DNA of 64,000 bases, from assembly GCA_022644775.1 (NCBI GenBank), contig JALCHN010000002.1:30707-94706 (forward strand). Direction: 5' to 3'. The notes beneath the pieces were generated by a model, which ran no database searches, had not been told where the DNA came from, and saw only the letters and a program-made list of their open reading frames with translations. A program made the translations under genes and the position numbers. The stretch is from Eggerthellaceae bacterium (lineage in GTDB: Bacteria > Actinomycetota > Coriobacteriia > Coriobacteriales > Eggerthellaceae). This document shows positions 8,786-17,013 of this stretch, piece by piece; positions within the stretch are counted from its first letter, which is position 1; the number at the start of each line of letters is the position of its first letter.

Positions 8786-9313
8786 GTGCAGAAGCCTTCT
8801 AACGAAACCTCTGCGACGATGCGGCGGCGAGCCTTGGCGTTCGCCGCCGTCGTCGTTGCCTGGATCGCGATCGACCGCGCCTCGAAGCTTTCCATGGACG
8901 TCGTTTCCGTGGGCACCACGCTCGCGCACAACGTCCTGGGGCTCTTCGACTTCACTCTGGTGCACAACACCGGCGGCGCCTGGGGCGTCTTCGGCGGCTC
9001 GACGGTGCCCTTGGGCATCTTCAGCGTCGCTGTGTGCGCGGCCCTCGCCGTCTTCCTGTTCGCCTATCTGCGCAACGAGGCGACCTGGCTCGAAACGATT
9101 TCGGTCGCCCTCATCGTCGCAGGCGGCTTGGGCAACGCCTGGGACCGCTTCGCCTACGGCTACGTGGTCGACTTCTTCAACTGCACTTTCATCGATTTCC
9201 CCGTCTTCAACGTGGCCGATATCGGCGTGACCTGCGGCATCGCTCTGCTCGTCATCGCGCTGATCGCGCGTCCGGGCGAGGGACGCGACGACGCGCGAGC
9301 GGGGGAGGACTAG
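8786..9313 (+). CDS. lspA: Lipoprotein signal peptidase (SPase II)
   Basis: Integral membrane aspartyl protease that cleaves lipoprotein signal peptides, 175 aa. Four hydrophobic spans are visible, and the two catalytic aspartates sit in GNAWDR and FNVADIG. The GTG at 8786 overlaps nothing but starts one base after the ileS stop, with GAGGAG just upstream, so it is probably translationally coupled. The Tat lipoprotein encoded at 15861-16883 would be one of its substrates. Confidence 0.95.
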   Translation: MQKPSNETSATMRRRALAFAAVVVAWIAIDRASKLSMDVVSVGTTLAHNVLGLFDFTLVHNTGGAWGVFGGSTVPLGIFSVAVCAALAVFLFAYLRNEATWLETISVALIVAGGLGNAWDRFAYGYVVDFFNCTFIDFPVFNVADIGVTCGIALLVIALIARPGEGRDDARAGED

Positions 9314-9316
9314 GCC

Positions 9317-10351
9317 ATGGCCGCTTCCCGATCCCTGTTCGCCGGCGCGTCCGATGCGGGCATGCGGCTCGACGCCTTGCTCGCCGCCCACGCCTGCTAT
9401 CCCTCGCGCAGCGCGGCCGCCAAGCAGATCGAAGCCGGCAAGGTGCTCGTCAACGGCGAGCCCGGCAGCAAGAAGACCAAAGTCGCCGCGGGCGACGTGA
9501 TCATCTACGAAGACCTTCCCGAAGAGGAGCACGCGGCCCTGCTCGCCGAGCCCATTCCGCTCGACGTGCGCTACGAAGACGACGACATGCTCGTGATCTC
9601 CAAGCAGGCGGGCCTGTGCGTGCATCCGGCCCCGGGGCATCCGGCGGGCACATTGGTCAACGCCCTGCTCTACCGCTATGGGCGCGACAACTTGGCCCAC
9701 GTGCAGGGCGACGATAGGCCCGGCATCGTCCACCGGCTCGACATGGACACGAGTGGGCTCATGATGTGCGCCAAGTCCGACACGGCCGGCGCGATTCTGC
9801 AGCAGCTCATTCGCGACCATGACGTCGACCGCCGTTACCTTACGCTCGTGCACGGCAACATCGCCTACGACACGGGGCAGATCGACGAGCCTATAGGCCG
9901 CGAGGGCGCCGACCGCCTGCGGATGCGCATTTCCTACCGGCCAAGCGCCCGCAACGCGCTGACCACCTTCACGGTGCTCGAGCGCTTCGAGGCCGGCCCC
10001 AAGGACAACGGCTACACCCTGCTCGAGTGCAAGCTCTACACGGGCCGCACCCACCAGATTCGCGTGCACATGGAATACATCGGCCACTGCTGCGTGGGCG
10101 ACCCCCTCTACAAGTGGGGCAGCGACACCGCCCAGCTGGGGCTCACCCGTCAGTTCTTGCATTCCTACGCCCTCAACGTGACCCAGCCCCTCACCGGCGA
10201 GCCGATCGGTCTGCTCGACGGTTTCCCGCCCGATTTGGCGGCGGTCATGGCCTCGCTTCAGGAGCGGAGCATGGGGCGCACGCAGGCGGGCGAGCGCATT
10301 CTGGGCTCGCTTGCCGGCGCCCCGCATCAGACAGACGACCTTCAGTTCTAG
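9317..10351 (+). CDS. rluD: RluA/RluD-family 23S rRNA pseudouridine synthase
   Basis: A 344-aa enzyme that isomerises uridines in large-subunit rRNA. The N-terminal S4 RNA-binding region (MRLDALLA, AAAKQIEAGKVLVNG) is followed by the catalytic core with the invariant aspartate in HRLDMDTSG. It starts three bases after the lspA stop, the usual lspA-rluD pairing. The exact uridine targets (RluD-type 1911/1915/1917) are inferred from neighbourhood. Confidence 0.92.
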   Translation: MAASRSLFAGASDAGMRLDALLAAHACYPSRSAAAKQIEAGKVLVNGEPGSKKTKVAAGDVIIYEDLPEEEHAALLAEPIPLDVRYEDDDMLVISKQAGLCVHPAPGHPAGTLVNALLYRYGRDNLAHVQGDDRPGIVHRLDMDTSGLMMCAKSDTAGAILQQLIRDHDVDRRYLTLVHGNIAYDTGQIDEPIGREGADRLRMRISYRPSARNALTTFTVLERFEAGPKDNGYTLLECKLYTGRTHQIRVHMEYIGHCCVGDPLYKWGSDTAQLGLTRQFLHSYALNVTQPLTGEPIGLLDGFPPDLAAVMASLQERSMGRTQAGERILGSLAGAPHQTDDLQF

Positions 10352-10375
10352 CGTAAGGAAAGGAGCTGCATCGAA

Positions 10376-11518
10376 ATGAAGACCGGCGTGATCCTGGCCA
10401 ACACCGGATCCCCTTCCTCGCCCGAACCCGACGACGTCGAAGCCTATCTGCGCCAATTCCTGTCCGACCCCTACATTCGGCAGATGCCCGAAAAGCCGTG
10501 GAAGCTGCTTGTGAACCACATGATCCTTCCCAAGCGCAAGTTCGCTTCGGCCGAACGCTACGGGCGCATCTGGCGCAAAGACGGCTCGCCGCTGATCGCC
10601 GACATGCAGCGCTTGGTCGACATCGTCCAGCGGCTCTATTTCCTGCAGAGGCGGGCCCATCCCGAAACCGACGAGGTCCTGGTCCGCAGCGGCATGAGCT
10701 ACGGACAGCCGGCCATTCTCGACGTGCTCGAAGAGCTGCGCTTCCGCGAATGCGAGCGCATCGTGCTTCTGCCCCTGTACCCGCAGAGCGCCTTTGCGCC
10801 CACTCAATCGGTCATCAAGTCGTTCAAGGACGCGCTGAAGTCGATGGAATGGCTGCCCGACGTGCGCATCATCGAGCACTACGGCACCAACCCGCTCTAC
10901 ATCAAGGCCATCGCCGATTCGATTCGCGCCACGGGCTTCGACCCTGCGGCCGGCGATAGGCTCGTGCTGAGCTTCCACGCCATTCCCCTGAAGGACCAGC
11001 AGGCGGGCGACACCTACTGCGCCCAGGTCGAGGCGAGCGTTGAGTTGGTGGCGCGCGAGCTCGGCATCGAGCCCGATGCGGTGACCGTGGGCTATCAGAG
11101 CGTGTTCGGGCCCAAGGAAAGCGAATGGGTGAGCCCGCTCACGCGCAACATCCTCGACGAGTGGCGTGGGGACTTCGACGGCCGCGTGATCCTGGCCTGC
11201 CCGGGCTTTTCGATCGACTGCCTGGAAACGATAGACGACGTGGTGCGCGAGTTCGTGTCGCGCGTGGAGTTTGGCGTGCCGGCGGGCGACATCGACCGCA
11301 TCGCCGCGGAAGGCGACGAGCAGGCGGCCGCCGACGCCGAGCGGCTCGTGCAGGTCGAGAAGCTCTTGGGCCGCGGCGTGCATATCGGGTCGTATTCGAT
11401 TGGCGGGCGGTTCGTGGGCGTGCAATCGCTCGGGCCCACCGAAGAGCATGCGCGTATTATCAAAGACGTTTTGGACCGAGCGCTCGTAGACGTGCCGAGC
11501 GCCGTATTGGAAGGGTAG
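10376..11518 (+). CDS. hemH: Ferrochelatase
   Basis: Inserts ferrous iron into a porphyrin, 380 aa. Visible motifs: GVILANTGSP at the start, GSPL, LLPLYPQ, SFHAIP with the active-site His, GYQSVFGP, and CPGFSIDCLETIDD with the conserved Glu. The segment order resembles the proteobacterial-type enzyme, so whether the substrate is protoporphyrin or coproporphyrin cannot be told from the sequence. No other haem-synthesis gene is in the window. The ATG follows AAAGGAG. Confidence 0.9.
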   Translation: MKTGVILANTGSPSSPEPDDVEAYLRQFLSDPYIRQMPEKPWKLLVNHMILPKRKFASAERYGRIWRKDGSPLIADMQRLVDIVQRLYFLQRRAHPETDEVLVRSGMSYGQPAILDVLEELRFRECERIVLLPLYPQSAFAPTQSVIKSFKDALKSMEWLPDVRIIEHYGTNPLYIKAIADSIRATGFDPAAGDRLVLSFHAIPLKDQQAGDTYCAQVEASVELVARELGIEPDAVTVGYQSVFGPKESEWVSPLTRNILDEWRGDFDGRVILACPGFSIDCLETIDDVVREFVSRVEFGVPAGDIDRIAAEGDEQAAADAERLVQVEKLLGRGVHIGSYSIGGRFVGVQSLGPTEEHARIIKDVLDRALVDVPSAVLEG

Positions 11519-11521
11519 ACC

Positions 11522-12724
11522 ATGCACAGCGATAAGAAGACGGTACTCCTCGGCGTGACCGGGGGCATCGCCGCTTACAAGTCCTGCGAGATCGTGCGGG
11601 GCCTGCAGAAGGCGGGCGTGCGCGTGAAGGTCGTGATGACCGAACACGCCACCAAGTTCGTGACGCCCCTCACTTTCCGCGCGCTCACCCACGAGGAAGT
11701 GGCCGTGGGCATGTTCGACGATGCGCCGTCCGACCCTATCCATCACATCAGCCTGGCCGAAGAGGCCGATTTGTTCCTCATCGCGCCGGCTACGGTCAAC
11801 GTGATTGCCAAGATCGCCAACGGCATCTGCGACGACTTGCTCACCACCACGGCGTGCGCCTGCACGGCGCCGCTGATCGTGTGCCCGGCGGCCAACGTGC
11901 ATATGTACGAAAGCCCCGCCAACCAGCGCAACATGGGCCTGCTCACCCTGCACGGGGCCAAGATCATCGAGGCCGACGCGGGGTATCTGGCCTGCGGTGA
12001 CGTGGGGAAGGGGCGTCTGGCCGACGTCGACGAGATCGTGCGCCAGACCCTGCTCGAGCTGGGGCTCACCGGCGACATGCGGTCGACGAGCGTGCTCATC
12101 ACGGCCGGTCCCACGATCGAGCCGATCGACCCGGTGCGCTACATCACTAACTTCAGCAGCGGCAAGACAGGCTATGCGCTGGCCAAGGCGGCGCACGAGC
12201 GCGGTGCCGACGTGACGATCGTGTCGGGCCCGGTTGCGGTGGAGGCGCCCGAAGGGGTGCACGTGGTGCACGTGCGCACCGCGCGCGAGATGCGCGATGC
12301 GGTGGCAGAAGCCTTCCCCAAGTGCGATATCGGCATCTTCGCGGCGGCGGTGGCCGATTTGCGTCCCAAGGGCGAGGCCGACCACAAGCTGAAGAAGGGC
12401 GTCGACGATGCGGCCCTGCAGACGATCGAGCTCGCGCAGAACCCCGATATCCTGGCCGAGATGGGCGCTCACAAGCAAGAGGGTCAGGTGGTCGTGGGCT
12501 TCGCTGCCGAAACCAACGACGTGATCGCCAACGCGCGCAAGAAGCTCATCGCCAAGCATGCCGACATGATTATTGCTAACCACGTGGGGCGGGGCCTGGC
12601 TTTCGGCACCGAAGGCAACGAGATCTGGATGATCACGCCCGATACCGAAGAACACGTGCCCTATATGCTCAAGCCTGAGCTCGCTCATGTGATTTTGGAC
12701 AAAACAATCGAACTTTTGGGTTGA
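11522..12724 (+). CDS. coaBC: Bifunctional phosphopantothenoylcysteine decarboxylase / phosphopantothenate-cysteine ligase
   Basis: Coenzyme A synthesis, 400 aa. The N-terminal FMN-dependent CoaC half has LGVTGGIAAYKS, the catalytic His in HHISLAEEAD and APATVNVIAKIANG. The usual P-x-MN-x-x-MW loop reads PAANVHMYE, keeping the Asn but losing one Met. The CoaB half has ITAGPTIEPIDPVR and NFSSGKTGYALA. It is the last gene of the ileS run, and the tRNA-Pro promoter overlaps its stop codon. Confidence 0.94.
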   Translation: MHSDKKTVLLGVTGGIAAYKSCEIVRGLQKAGVRVKVVMTEHATKFVTPLTFRALTHEEVAVGMFDDAPSDPIHHISLAEEADLFLIAPATVNVIAKIANGICDDLLTTTACACTAPLIVCPAANVHMYESPANQRNMGLLTLHGAKIIEADAGYLACGDVGKGRLADVDEIVRQTLLELGLTGDMRSTSVLITAGPTIEPIDPVRYITNFSSGKTGYALAKAAHERGADVTIVSGPVAVEAPEGVHVVHVRTAREMRDAVAEAFPKCDIGIFAAAVADLRPKGEADHKLKKGVDDAALQTIELAQNPDILAEMGAHKQEGQVVVGFAAETNDVIANARKKLIAKHADMIIANHVGRGLAFGTEGNEIWMITPDTEEHVPYMLKPELAHVILDKTIELLG

Positions 12725-12748
12725 TTTCCTTCCTAGGTTTGGTATTAT
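12721..12748 (+). promoter_or_regulatory. Promoter of tRNA-Pro
   Basis: TTGATT and TATTAT are separated by 16 bases, placing a start about 30 bases before the tRNA. The -35 overlaps the coaBC stop codon. Confidence 0.65.
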
Positions 12749-12784
12749 ATCGTTCGTTGCTTGAGAGAGCAGCACAAATCGAAT

Positions 12785-12861
<77 letters not shown>

Positions 12862-12871
12862 TTCGAAATCG

Positions 12872-12905
12872 AAAGGCCGTCGTTTTACGACGGCCTTTTT
12901 CTTTT
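12872..12905 (+). terminator. Intrinsic terminator of tRNA-Pro
   Basis: An 11-bp stem (AAAGGCCGTCG with CGACGGCCTTT) around TTTTA, followed by a T-rich run. Confidence 0.92.
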
Positions 12906-13621
12906 TTCCCAAACGGACTGCAACTTTCTGCCTGTAACCCCGCTTTTCGCATTATGGCTGGTGCTGCGCGCGGGATACGGCATGCGCGCTGGGTCGCACC
13001 GCACGAAGTCTGGCAGAGAATGGCCGATGTGCAGTAGTTTTCAAGGGTCGTTGGCAGAGATAGGCCGAAGTGCAGTATCCGAACGTGCGGAATCGCGTGA
13101 ATCGCGTCCTTTGATCGTGCAGCCTTTCGTAAAAGCCCAGGTCAGGGTTTCGCGTACGAAGCCGGGCTGAGAGGTGCCGGCTCTTGCATACTGCACAACG
13201 CGCTATCTGTGCCAGGAGACGGCGAAATATACTGCACTTCGCACGATTTCTGCCACCGAAGTGAAGGTCACGGCCGGAAGTGCCGAGACGAGTCATCGAG
13301 GGGCAGGCCACAGCGGCCTGCCAGAGTAGCACCCGCAACTGCGACCTGTTAAACAAAGACCCTACGTTCCGAGAAGTACCTTTAGCAAAGTTTTTAATTC
13401 TGGCATTAATGATGAACAATGACGAAACGGGACGTACGATTTGAAGCCTCATCATATCGGGGCAGCGAGCCGCAGCATCGTTCCAAGATAGAACCCGTGA
13501 AGCGATCCGCACGGTTTGCTGAACGCTCTGCATACAGCGCGCGCCGTGCTCCTTGCGAGCCCGGCCCTTCTGCGGGGGAGGGGCTCCCCGATCTCGGAAC
13601 CCTCTCCCGGATACCGTGCGC
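12906..13621. other. Gene-free DNA carrying a four-copy 26-nt motif
   Basis: About 700 bases with no credible gene. Apart from the 26-nt repeats described separately, it shows only scattered AT-rich stretches (for example near 13385-13420). It leads into the FecCD remnant. Confidence 0.6.
13011..13255. repeat. Four copies of a 26-nt motif, two in each orientation
   Basis: Copies at 13011-13036 and 13052-13077 (plus) and 13189-13214 and 13230-13255 (minus). All are 26 nt long, begin TGGCA and end GTGCAGTA in motif orientation, with a variable centre. The two pairs face each other across about 110 bases. Constant ends with a variable middle suggest a protein or RNA recognition element rather than chance. 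No gene lies between the copies. Confidence 0.75.
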
Positions 13622-14119
13622 CCTACAGTTTGCTGCTCCGGCGCATGAGCTTGGGAATCGACACGGTGATGAACACGGTGAGCAAGTCGCCCACGTAGGC
13701 GAAGAGTTTAGTCTGCCAGGTGTTCAGATGGAGCAGAATAGAAAAGGCGTCGCCGACGCAGGCGCCGTAGGACATGTCCAGGATGTCGGGAGGGCGAGCG
13801 GGTTCTGGAACACACCCTGGTAGGCGGCGCCCGAAAGCTCAAGCGGCGCGCCGATGAGGATGACGGCGATTACGCGCGGAAGGCGCACGTTCATGATCAC
13901 GTTGCATTCGTTGGCCGTCCAGGTGATGCCCTACTGCGTGAACGTCGACAGCAGGATGCGCACCGTTTCCGCCGCGTCTACCTGGTGGCGACTCAGGCAG
14001 AGGGTCAGGATCCCCAGGTCGAGCACGACGATGCAGCAGACCAGGGACACGATCGAGAGCGGGGTGCTCCGCACGTCCCTTCGCCTGCGGATGGCCGCCT
14101 TCTGAGCAGCCGATGCAGC
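13622..14119 (-). pseudogene. FecCD-family iron/siderophore ABC permease, broken
   Basis: Reading the minus strand gives a recognisable permease N-terminal half: a hydrophobic span, then AAETVRILLSTFTQ, an in-frame TAG (13931-13933), then RLPRVIAVILIGAPLELSG, GAAYQGVFQNPL. A one-base deletion near 13790 shifts the frame, after which DILDMSYGACVGDAFS and a further span follow before the homology stops at about 13622. There is no start codon, and the rest of the gene is absent. FecCD permeases move Fe-siderophore or haem with a substrate-binding protein and ATPase. Confidence 0.85.
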
Positions 14120-14121
14120 GC

Positions 14122-14345
14122 CGCCTCCTGCCGATGGCTGGATGGAGCGGCATCACCGCCGTGAAGAACAAGGACGTCTACGCCAACCCGTTGGGCGTGT
14201 TCCTCTGGGACCGCTATTCGTGCGAAGAGAAGCTGCAGGTGCTCTGGGCCGCGCAGAAGCTCAGCCCCTCGACTTCTACAGCGCTTGCTACGGCTACGAG
14301 CTCACCGAGGACGAGGCGAACCTGATTCTCGCCGCGAAGAAGATA
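14122..14345 (+). pseudogene. Remnant of an iron ABC transporter substrate-binding protein (C-terminus)
   Basis: The plus strand encodes GWSGITAVKNKDVYANP, GVFLWDRYSCEEKLQVLWAA, then after a frameshift near 14265 continues LDFYSACYGYELTEDEAN. This is the characteristic end of FepB/BtuF-type binding proteins, with an internal deletion and a missing N-terminus. It lies head to head with the FecCD remnant; intact operons have the two genes on one strand, so the junction near 14120 marks a rearrangement. Confidence 0.8.
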
Positions 14346-14364
14346 ATCTTATGGCTTAGCGAAG

Positions 14365-14398
14365 CGGGCGGCCCTCCCAGTGAGGGACGCCCGATTTT
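14365..14398 (+). terminator. Terminator left from the transporter remnant
   Basis: Stem CGGGCG / CGCCCG continued by CCCTC / GAGGG with one internal mismatch, then ATTTT. It sits just after the substrate-binding remnant. Confidence 0.6.
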
Positions 14399-14440
14399 GT
14401 ATCGAAGCAATGAGATGCGTCTAGAACGGCGCATTTGAAC

Positions 14441-14491
14441 TGGTCGGGTTAACGGGATTCGAACCTGCGACCCCTTGACCCCCAGTCAAGT
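14441..14491 (-). pseudogene. tRNA-Pro 3' fragment, inverted relative to the intact gene
   Basis: The minus strand repeats 31 nt of tRNA-Pro(GGG) without a mismatch (14461-14491 matches 12811-12841: anticodon arm to T loop). It then diverges in the T arm and ends in AACCCGACCA. The 5' half is missing. T-arm differences show it is not a recent copy of the gene at 12785; it could come from another tRNA-Pro or from an element that used one as an integration site. Confidence 0.85.
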
Positions 14492-14498
14492 ACGAGAG

Positions 14499-15181
14499 CC
14501 AAAGACGGAGCTCGAGCTTATCAGCTCTCGTCTAACTTTTTATGCATGCAGAAGGGGAGCTGTAAGCGCATTAGCTTAGCTTTCTGTTTCCTTATTTTAC
14601 GGGATCGAACGTTTGTTGCAACTCGATTTGTGTTCACAGAGCTGCCTAGAGGTGCTTCTTGCAACTCCGATAATCGATCCCGAAACCACAATATAAATCG
14701 CGAAGACCCTTCCGCAAGCCTTAGCCGCCCTTCGCTTGCGTGCAGGCCGGCGGCTTGGTGTGTAAGGCGCTATAGGAATCGAGATGTCTGGGTGCCGGAC
14801 TCGCTTCCCGTGCATCGTTTCAGCCGCGCGGAAGCGGCTTTTTCGTTCTGGACAGGAAAAGCATCGAAATGGCGCTCCCCGTACGATGCAACAATCAGAG
14901 GCGGTATTTGGCGCATTTGTTCTAGTCTGCACCTTCTCGGAAGGACGTGGGTCGATTTACGCTTCACGGACGTGATCGCATTCTCCGCAGAGGCTCTACG
15001 GATTGGCTCGATACATGTGCCGTCGTCAATCGTGGGTCGGTTTCAGCCGTCGCTAAATCGCATAAGCTTTCGCTATCAGATGTCGGCGGCCTTTCCCGCC
15101 TGACCGTGCTTCGTTCAGGGAAGAGGATGGCTTTCGGCTCGCTGCCGAGGACCATTCTCTGCGCAGAGGCAATCCCGGCGC
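14499..15181. other. Gene-free stretch beside the island
   Basis: About 680 bases between the tRNA fragment and the ECF gene. Near 14490-14535 there is a short inverted repeat (ACGAGAGC / GCTCTCGT). A hairpin with T-run at 14822-14843 (AGCCGC / GCGGCT, then TTTTT) looks like a plus-strand terminator. No frame resembles a known protein. Confidence 0.5.
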
Positions 15182-15733
15182 CTAACCTGCAAGAAGCCTG
15201 CCGAGCGGCCGATAGCAGGCCACGGTGACGGCGGCGTTCACGGACGCCTTCCCCAGGTTGAACGGCGCCACGGCCGAAGGCACGAGGGACGTGACGTCCT
15301 GATAGGTGACGTCGTGCACCACGAGCGGCGTAATCGCCATGTTGAGGCAGGACATGACGGCCACGACGGCCGCCACTCCCACAAGGGCGCCCACGATCGC
15401 GAAGCCGAAGGTCGGCTTGCGGCGGTAGACGGCGCTCATCGTGAGCAGGAGCACGGTAGTCGAGGCGATGTTCATCAACGACCCCACGGGCGAGACGATG
15501 AGGTGGGGAACCCAGGCGAGCACTGCGACGACCATCCCGACGGCCGGTCCGTAAAGCAGGGCGGCGAGCAGGGGCACGATGCCCGATGGGTCGTATTTGA
15601 GCCAGTGGGCCTGGGGCGCCACGGGCAGTTCGATGAAGCTCAAGGTCATCGTGAGCAGCACGAGGATCACGATCGCGACGATCTGCTTGGCCGAACGCTC
15701 GCTCCAGCCTTGCGGCAGTATGTCGGTCATCAT
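15182..15733 (-). CDS. ribU: ECF transporter substrate-specificity subunit, RibU-like (riboflavin)
   Basis: A 183-aa membrane protein with about six hydrophobic spans. HWLKYDPSGIVPLLAALLYGP matches the RibU hallmark FLKYDPSD-P, and PFNLGKASVNA near the end matches the family's PFNLLKG. RibU-type subunits bind riboflavin or FMN and use a shared EcfAAT module, which is not in the window. AAGGAG precedes the ATG, and TATAAT (15772-15777, minus) is a good -10. No FMN riboswitch is seen upstream. It lies downstream of the FMN-binding lipoprotein gene and on the same strand, separated by a strong hairpin. Confidence 0.8.
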   Translation of the reverse strand: MMTDILPQGWSERSAKQIVAIVILVLLTMTLSFIELPVAPQAHWLKYDPSGIVPLLAALLYGPAVGMVVAVLAWVPHLIVSPVGSLMNIASTTVLLLTMSAVYRRKPTFGFAIVGALVGVAAVVAVMSCLNMAITPLVVHDVTYQDVTSLVPSAVAPFNLGKASVNAAVTVACYRPLGRLLAG

Positions 15734-15780
15734 GAGGCGCTCCTTCGTGTCGTTGGGCCGTTGGGCCCTTCATTATACGG

Positions 15781-15818
15781 CGCGCCCCCATCGCGGGAGG
15801 GGACGCGATGGGGGCGCG
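15781..15818. other. Perfect 15-bp hairpin between lipoprotein and ribU genes
   Basis: CGCGCCCCCATCGCG (15781-15795) is exactly complementary to 15804-15818 around an eight-base loop. Neither side has a T-run; on the minus strand the ribU -10 follows immediately. It may block readthrough or stabilise the upstream mRNA's 3' end. Confidence 0.7.
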
Positions 15819-15860
15819 GCATGCGCCGCTGCAGAGGGCGCATGAAGCGAATAGCCGCCT

Positions 15861-16883
15861 TTAGGCCGCTTGCGCTGCGGTCTGCGCCGCTTTGGCGTAG
15901 GCGGCGGTGTCGACGAGCGTGGCGCCCGATACGGCATCGGGACCCGAGAGCTTGACCTGGTCGACGCTCTTGCCGGCGAGCGCGTTCTCGATCGCTGTCA
16001 TCGAATCGAGCCAGGGGGTCGTCGCCTGGGCCTTTTCCTTCATCATCTGGGAATAGACGGTGTTGTTGGCTGCCTTCGAGGCGAGCACCTTGCCTTCGGC
16101 GTAGCCCTGGCCGAAGCCCTTGTCTGAATTGGGCACGGGGGTAAGCCCTGCGGTCGTGGCGTCGAAGAACTGGAATTCGTCGATGTTGGTGGCCACCAGC
16201 GTCGATCCCTGCACGAGCGACACGGCGTCGCCGAATGCCTTCGTCCCGTGGCACGCTGCATTCGTGCGGCCCAGCTTCAAATCGGACCCGTCGCCGGTGT
16301 AGGTGCCCTGCACGGTGATCGTGTCATCCTGCGCTACCTGGGCGATGAGCTTCAGATAGCCGTTCGTGTCGACGAGCGTGGCGCCCGACACGGCGTCGGT
16401 GCCGGCTGACTGGATCTTATCGGGCGTTTTGCCCACGCAGTAGGCCTCGATGGCCTGAATGGACGCGAGCCAGTTCTGTGTGGAATTGGCGCTCTTCTTG
16501 ATGAGTGCCGAATAGACTTCGTCGTTATCCGACTTCGAGATGAGAGTCTTGCCCGCGGCAAAGCCCTGGCCGAAGTCCTTGTCCGCATTCGGGACGGGCG
16601 CGAGGCCTTCGGTCGTGGCGTCCATGAACTGGTAGTCGTCGACGCTCACGGCAAGGATGGTGCCGTCTTCGGCGGTGGCAACGACGGCTTGGCCAAAGCA
16701 CTTCTCCCCGTGCGTGACCCCGTAGCCGCGTCTGAGCGTGACGGTTCCGCCCGCCTGGGAGCTCGCGCTGCTCGAGGAGGCGCTCCGGCCGGCGCAGGCG
16801 GTAAGCGCCCCGGCGCTCATCGCTCCCACGGCCATGACGATGCTTCCTTTGATGAAGTCGCGGCGGCTGAATTGAATGCTCAT
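15861..16883 (-). CDS. Tat-exported lipoprotein with two FMN-attachment (flavinylation) domains
   Basis: A 340-aa protein. The signal has a twin-arginine motif SRRDFIKG (residues 6-13), a hydrophobic core and lipobox LTAC with Cys30, then a Ser-rich linker. Two homologous units follow (about 47-187 and 188-340). Each has a HG near its start, D-ATT-GL-PVPN, GFGQG or DFGQG, and ends with DAVSGATLVDT (Thr169 and Thr322). SGAT is the site where ApbE links FMN to threonine in FMN-binding domains, so two covalent FMNs are predicted on an extracytoplasmic protein. Listeria PplA is a comparable two-site lipoprotein. Neighbours are ribU, a LuxR regulator and apbE. Actual redox partners are unknown. 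Confidence 0.85.
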   Translation of the reverse strand: MSIQFSRRDFIKGSIVMAVGAMSAGALTACAGRSASSSSASSQAGGTVTLRRGYGVTHGEKCFGQAVVATAEDGTILAVSVDDYQFMDATTEGLAPVPNADKDFGQGFAAGKTLISKSDNDEVYSALIKKSANSTQNWLASIQAIEAYCVGKTPDKIQSAGTDAVSGATLVDTNGYLKLIAQVAQDDTITVQGTYTGDGSDLKLGRTNAACHGTKAFGDAVSLVQGSTLVATNIDEFQFFDATTAGLTPVPNSDKGFGQGYAEGKVLASKAANNTVYSQMMKEKAQATTPWLDSMTAIENALAGKSVDQVKLSGPDAVSGATLVDTAAYAKAAQTAAQAA

Positions 16884-17013
16884 GCTGAATCCTTTCCCTC
16901 ATGTCCCAGCGGCTCCATCCTGGGCCACGATGTGGGCGCTTGTGAATCGTCGCAGGGGTGGAAATCAGCGGGCGTGGCGGTGCGCGCGGCCTCGACGAAA
17001 AGGGGGAGAGGGC

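Noticed and set aside
8645..12775. Very long minus-strand open frame opposite ileS end to coaBC
   Set aside because: It lies antisense to well-identified genes and its translation resembles no protein; GC-rich codon use creates such frames. The same applies to long antisense frames opposite ileS, infB and the oxidoreductase operon.
13839..14171. 110-residue minus-strand frame in the island
   Set aside because: It is the wrong frame across the FecCD remnant; the true frame shows permease motifs with a stop and a frameshift.
15781..15818. Intrinsic terminator
   Set aside because: The stem is perfect but there is no T-run on either strand.
15734..15860. FMN riboswitch upstream of ribU
   Set aside because: None of the RFN signatures present at 26569-26678 occurs here.
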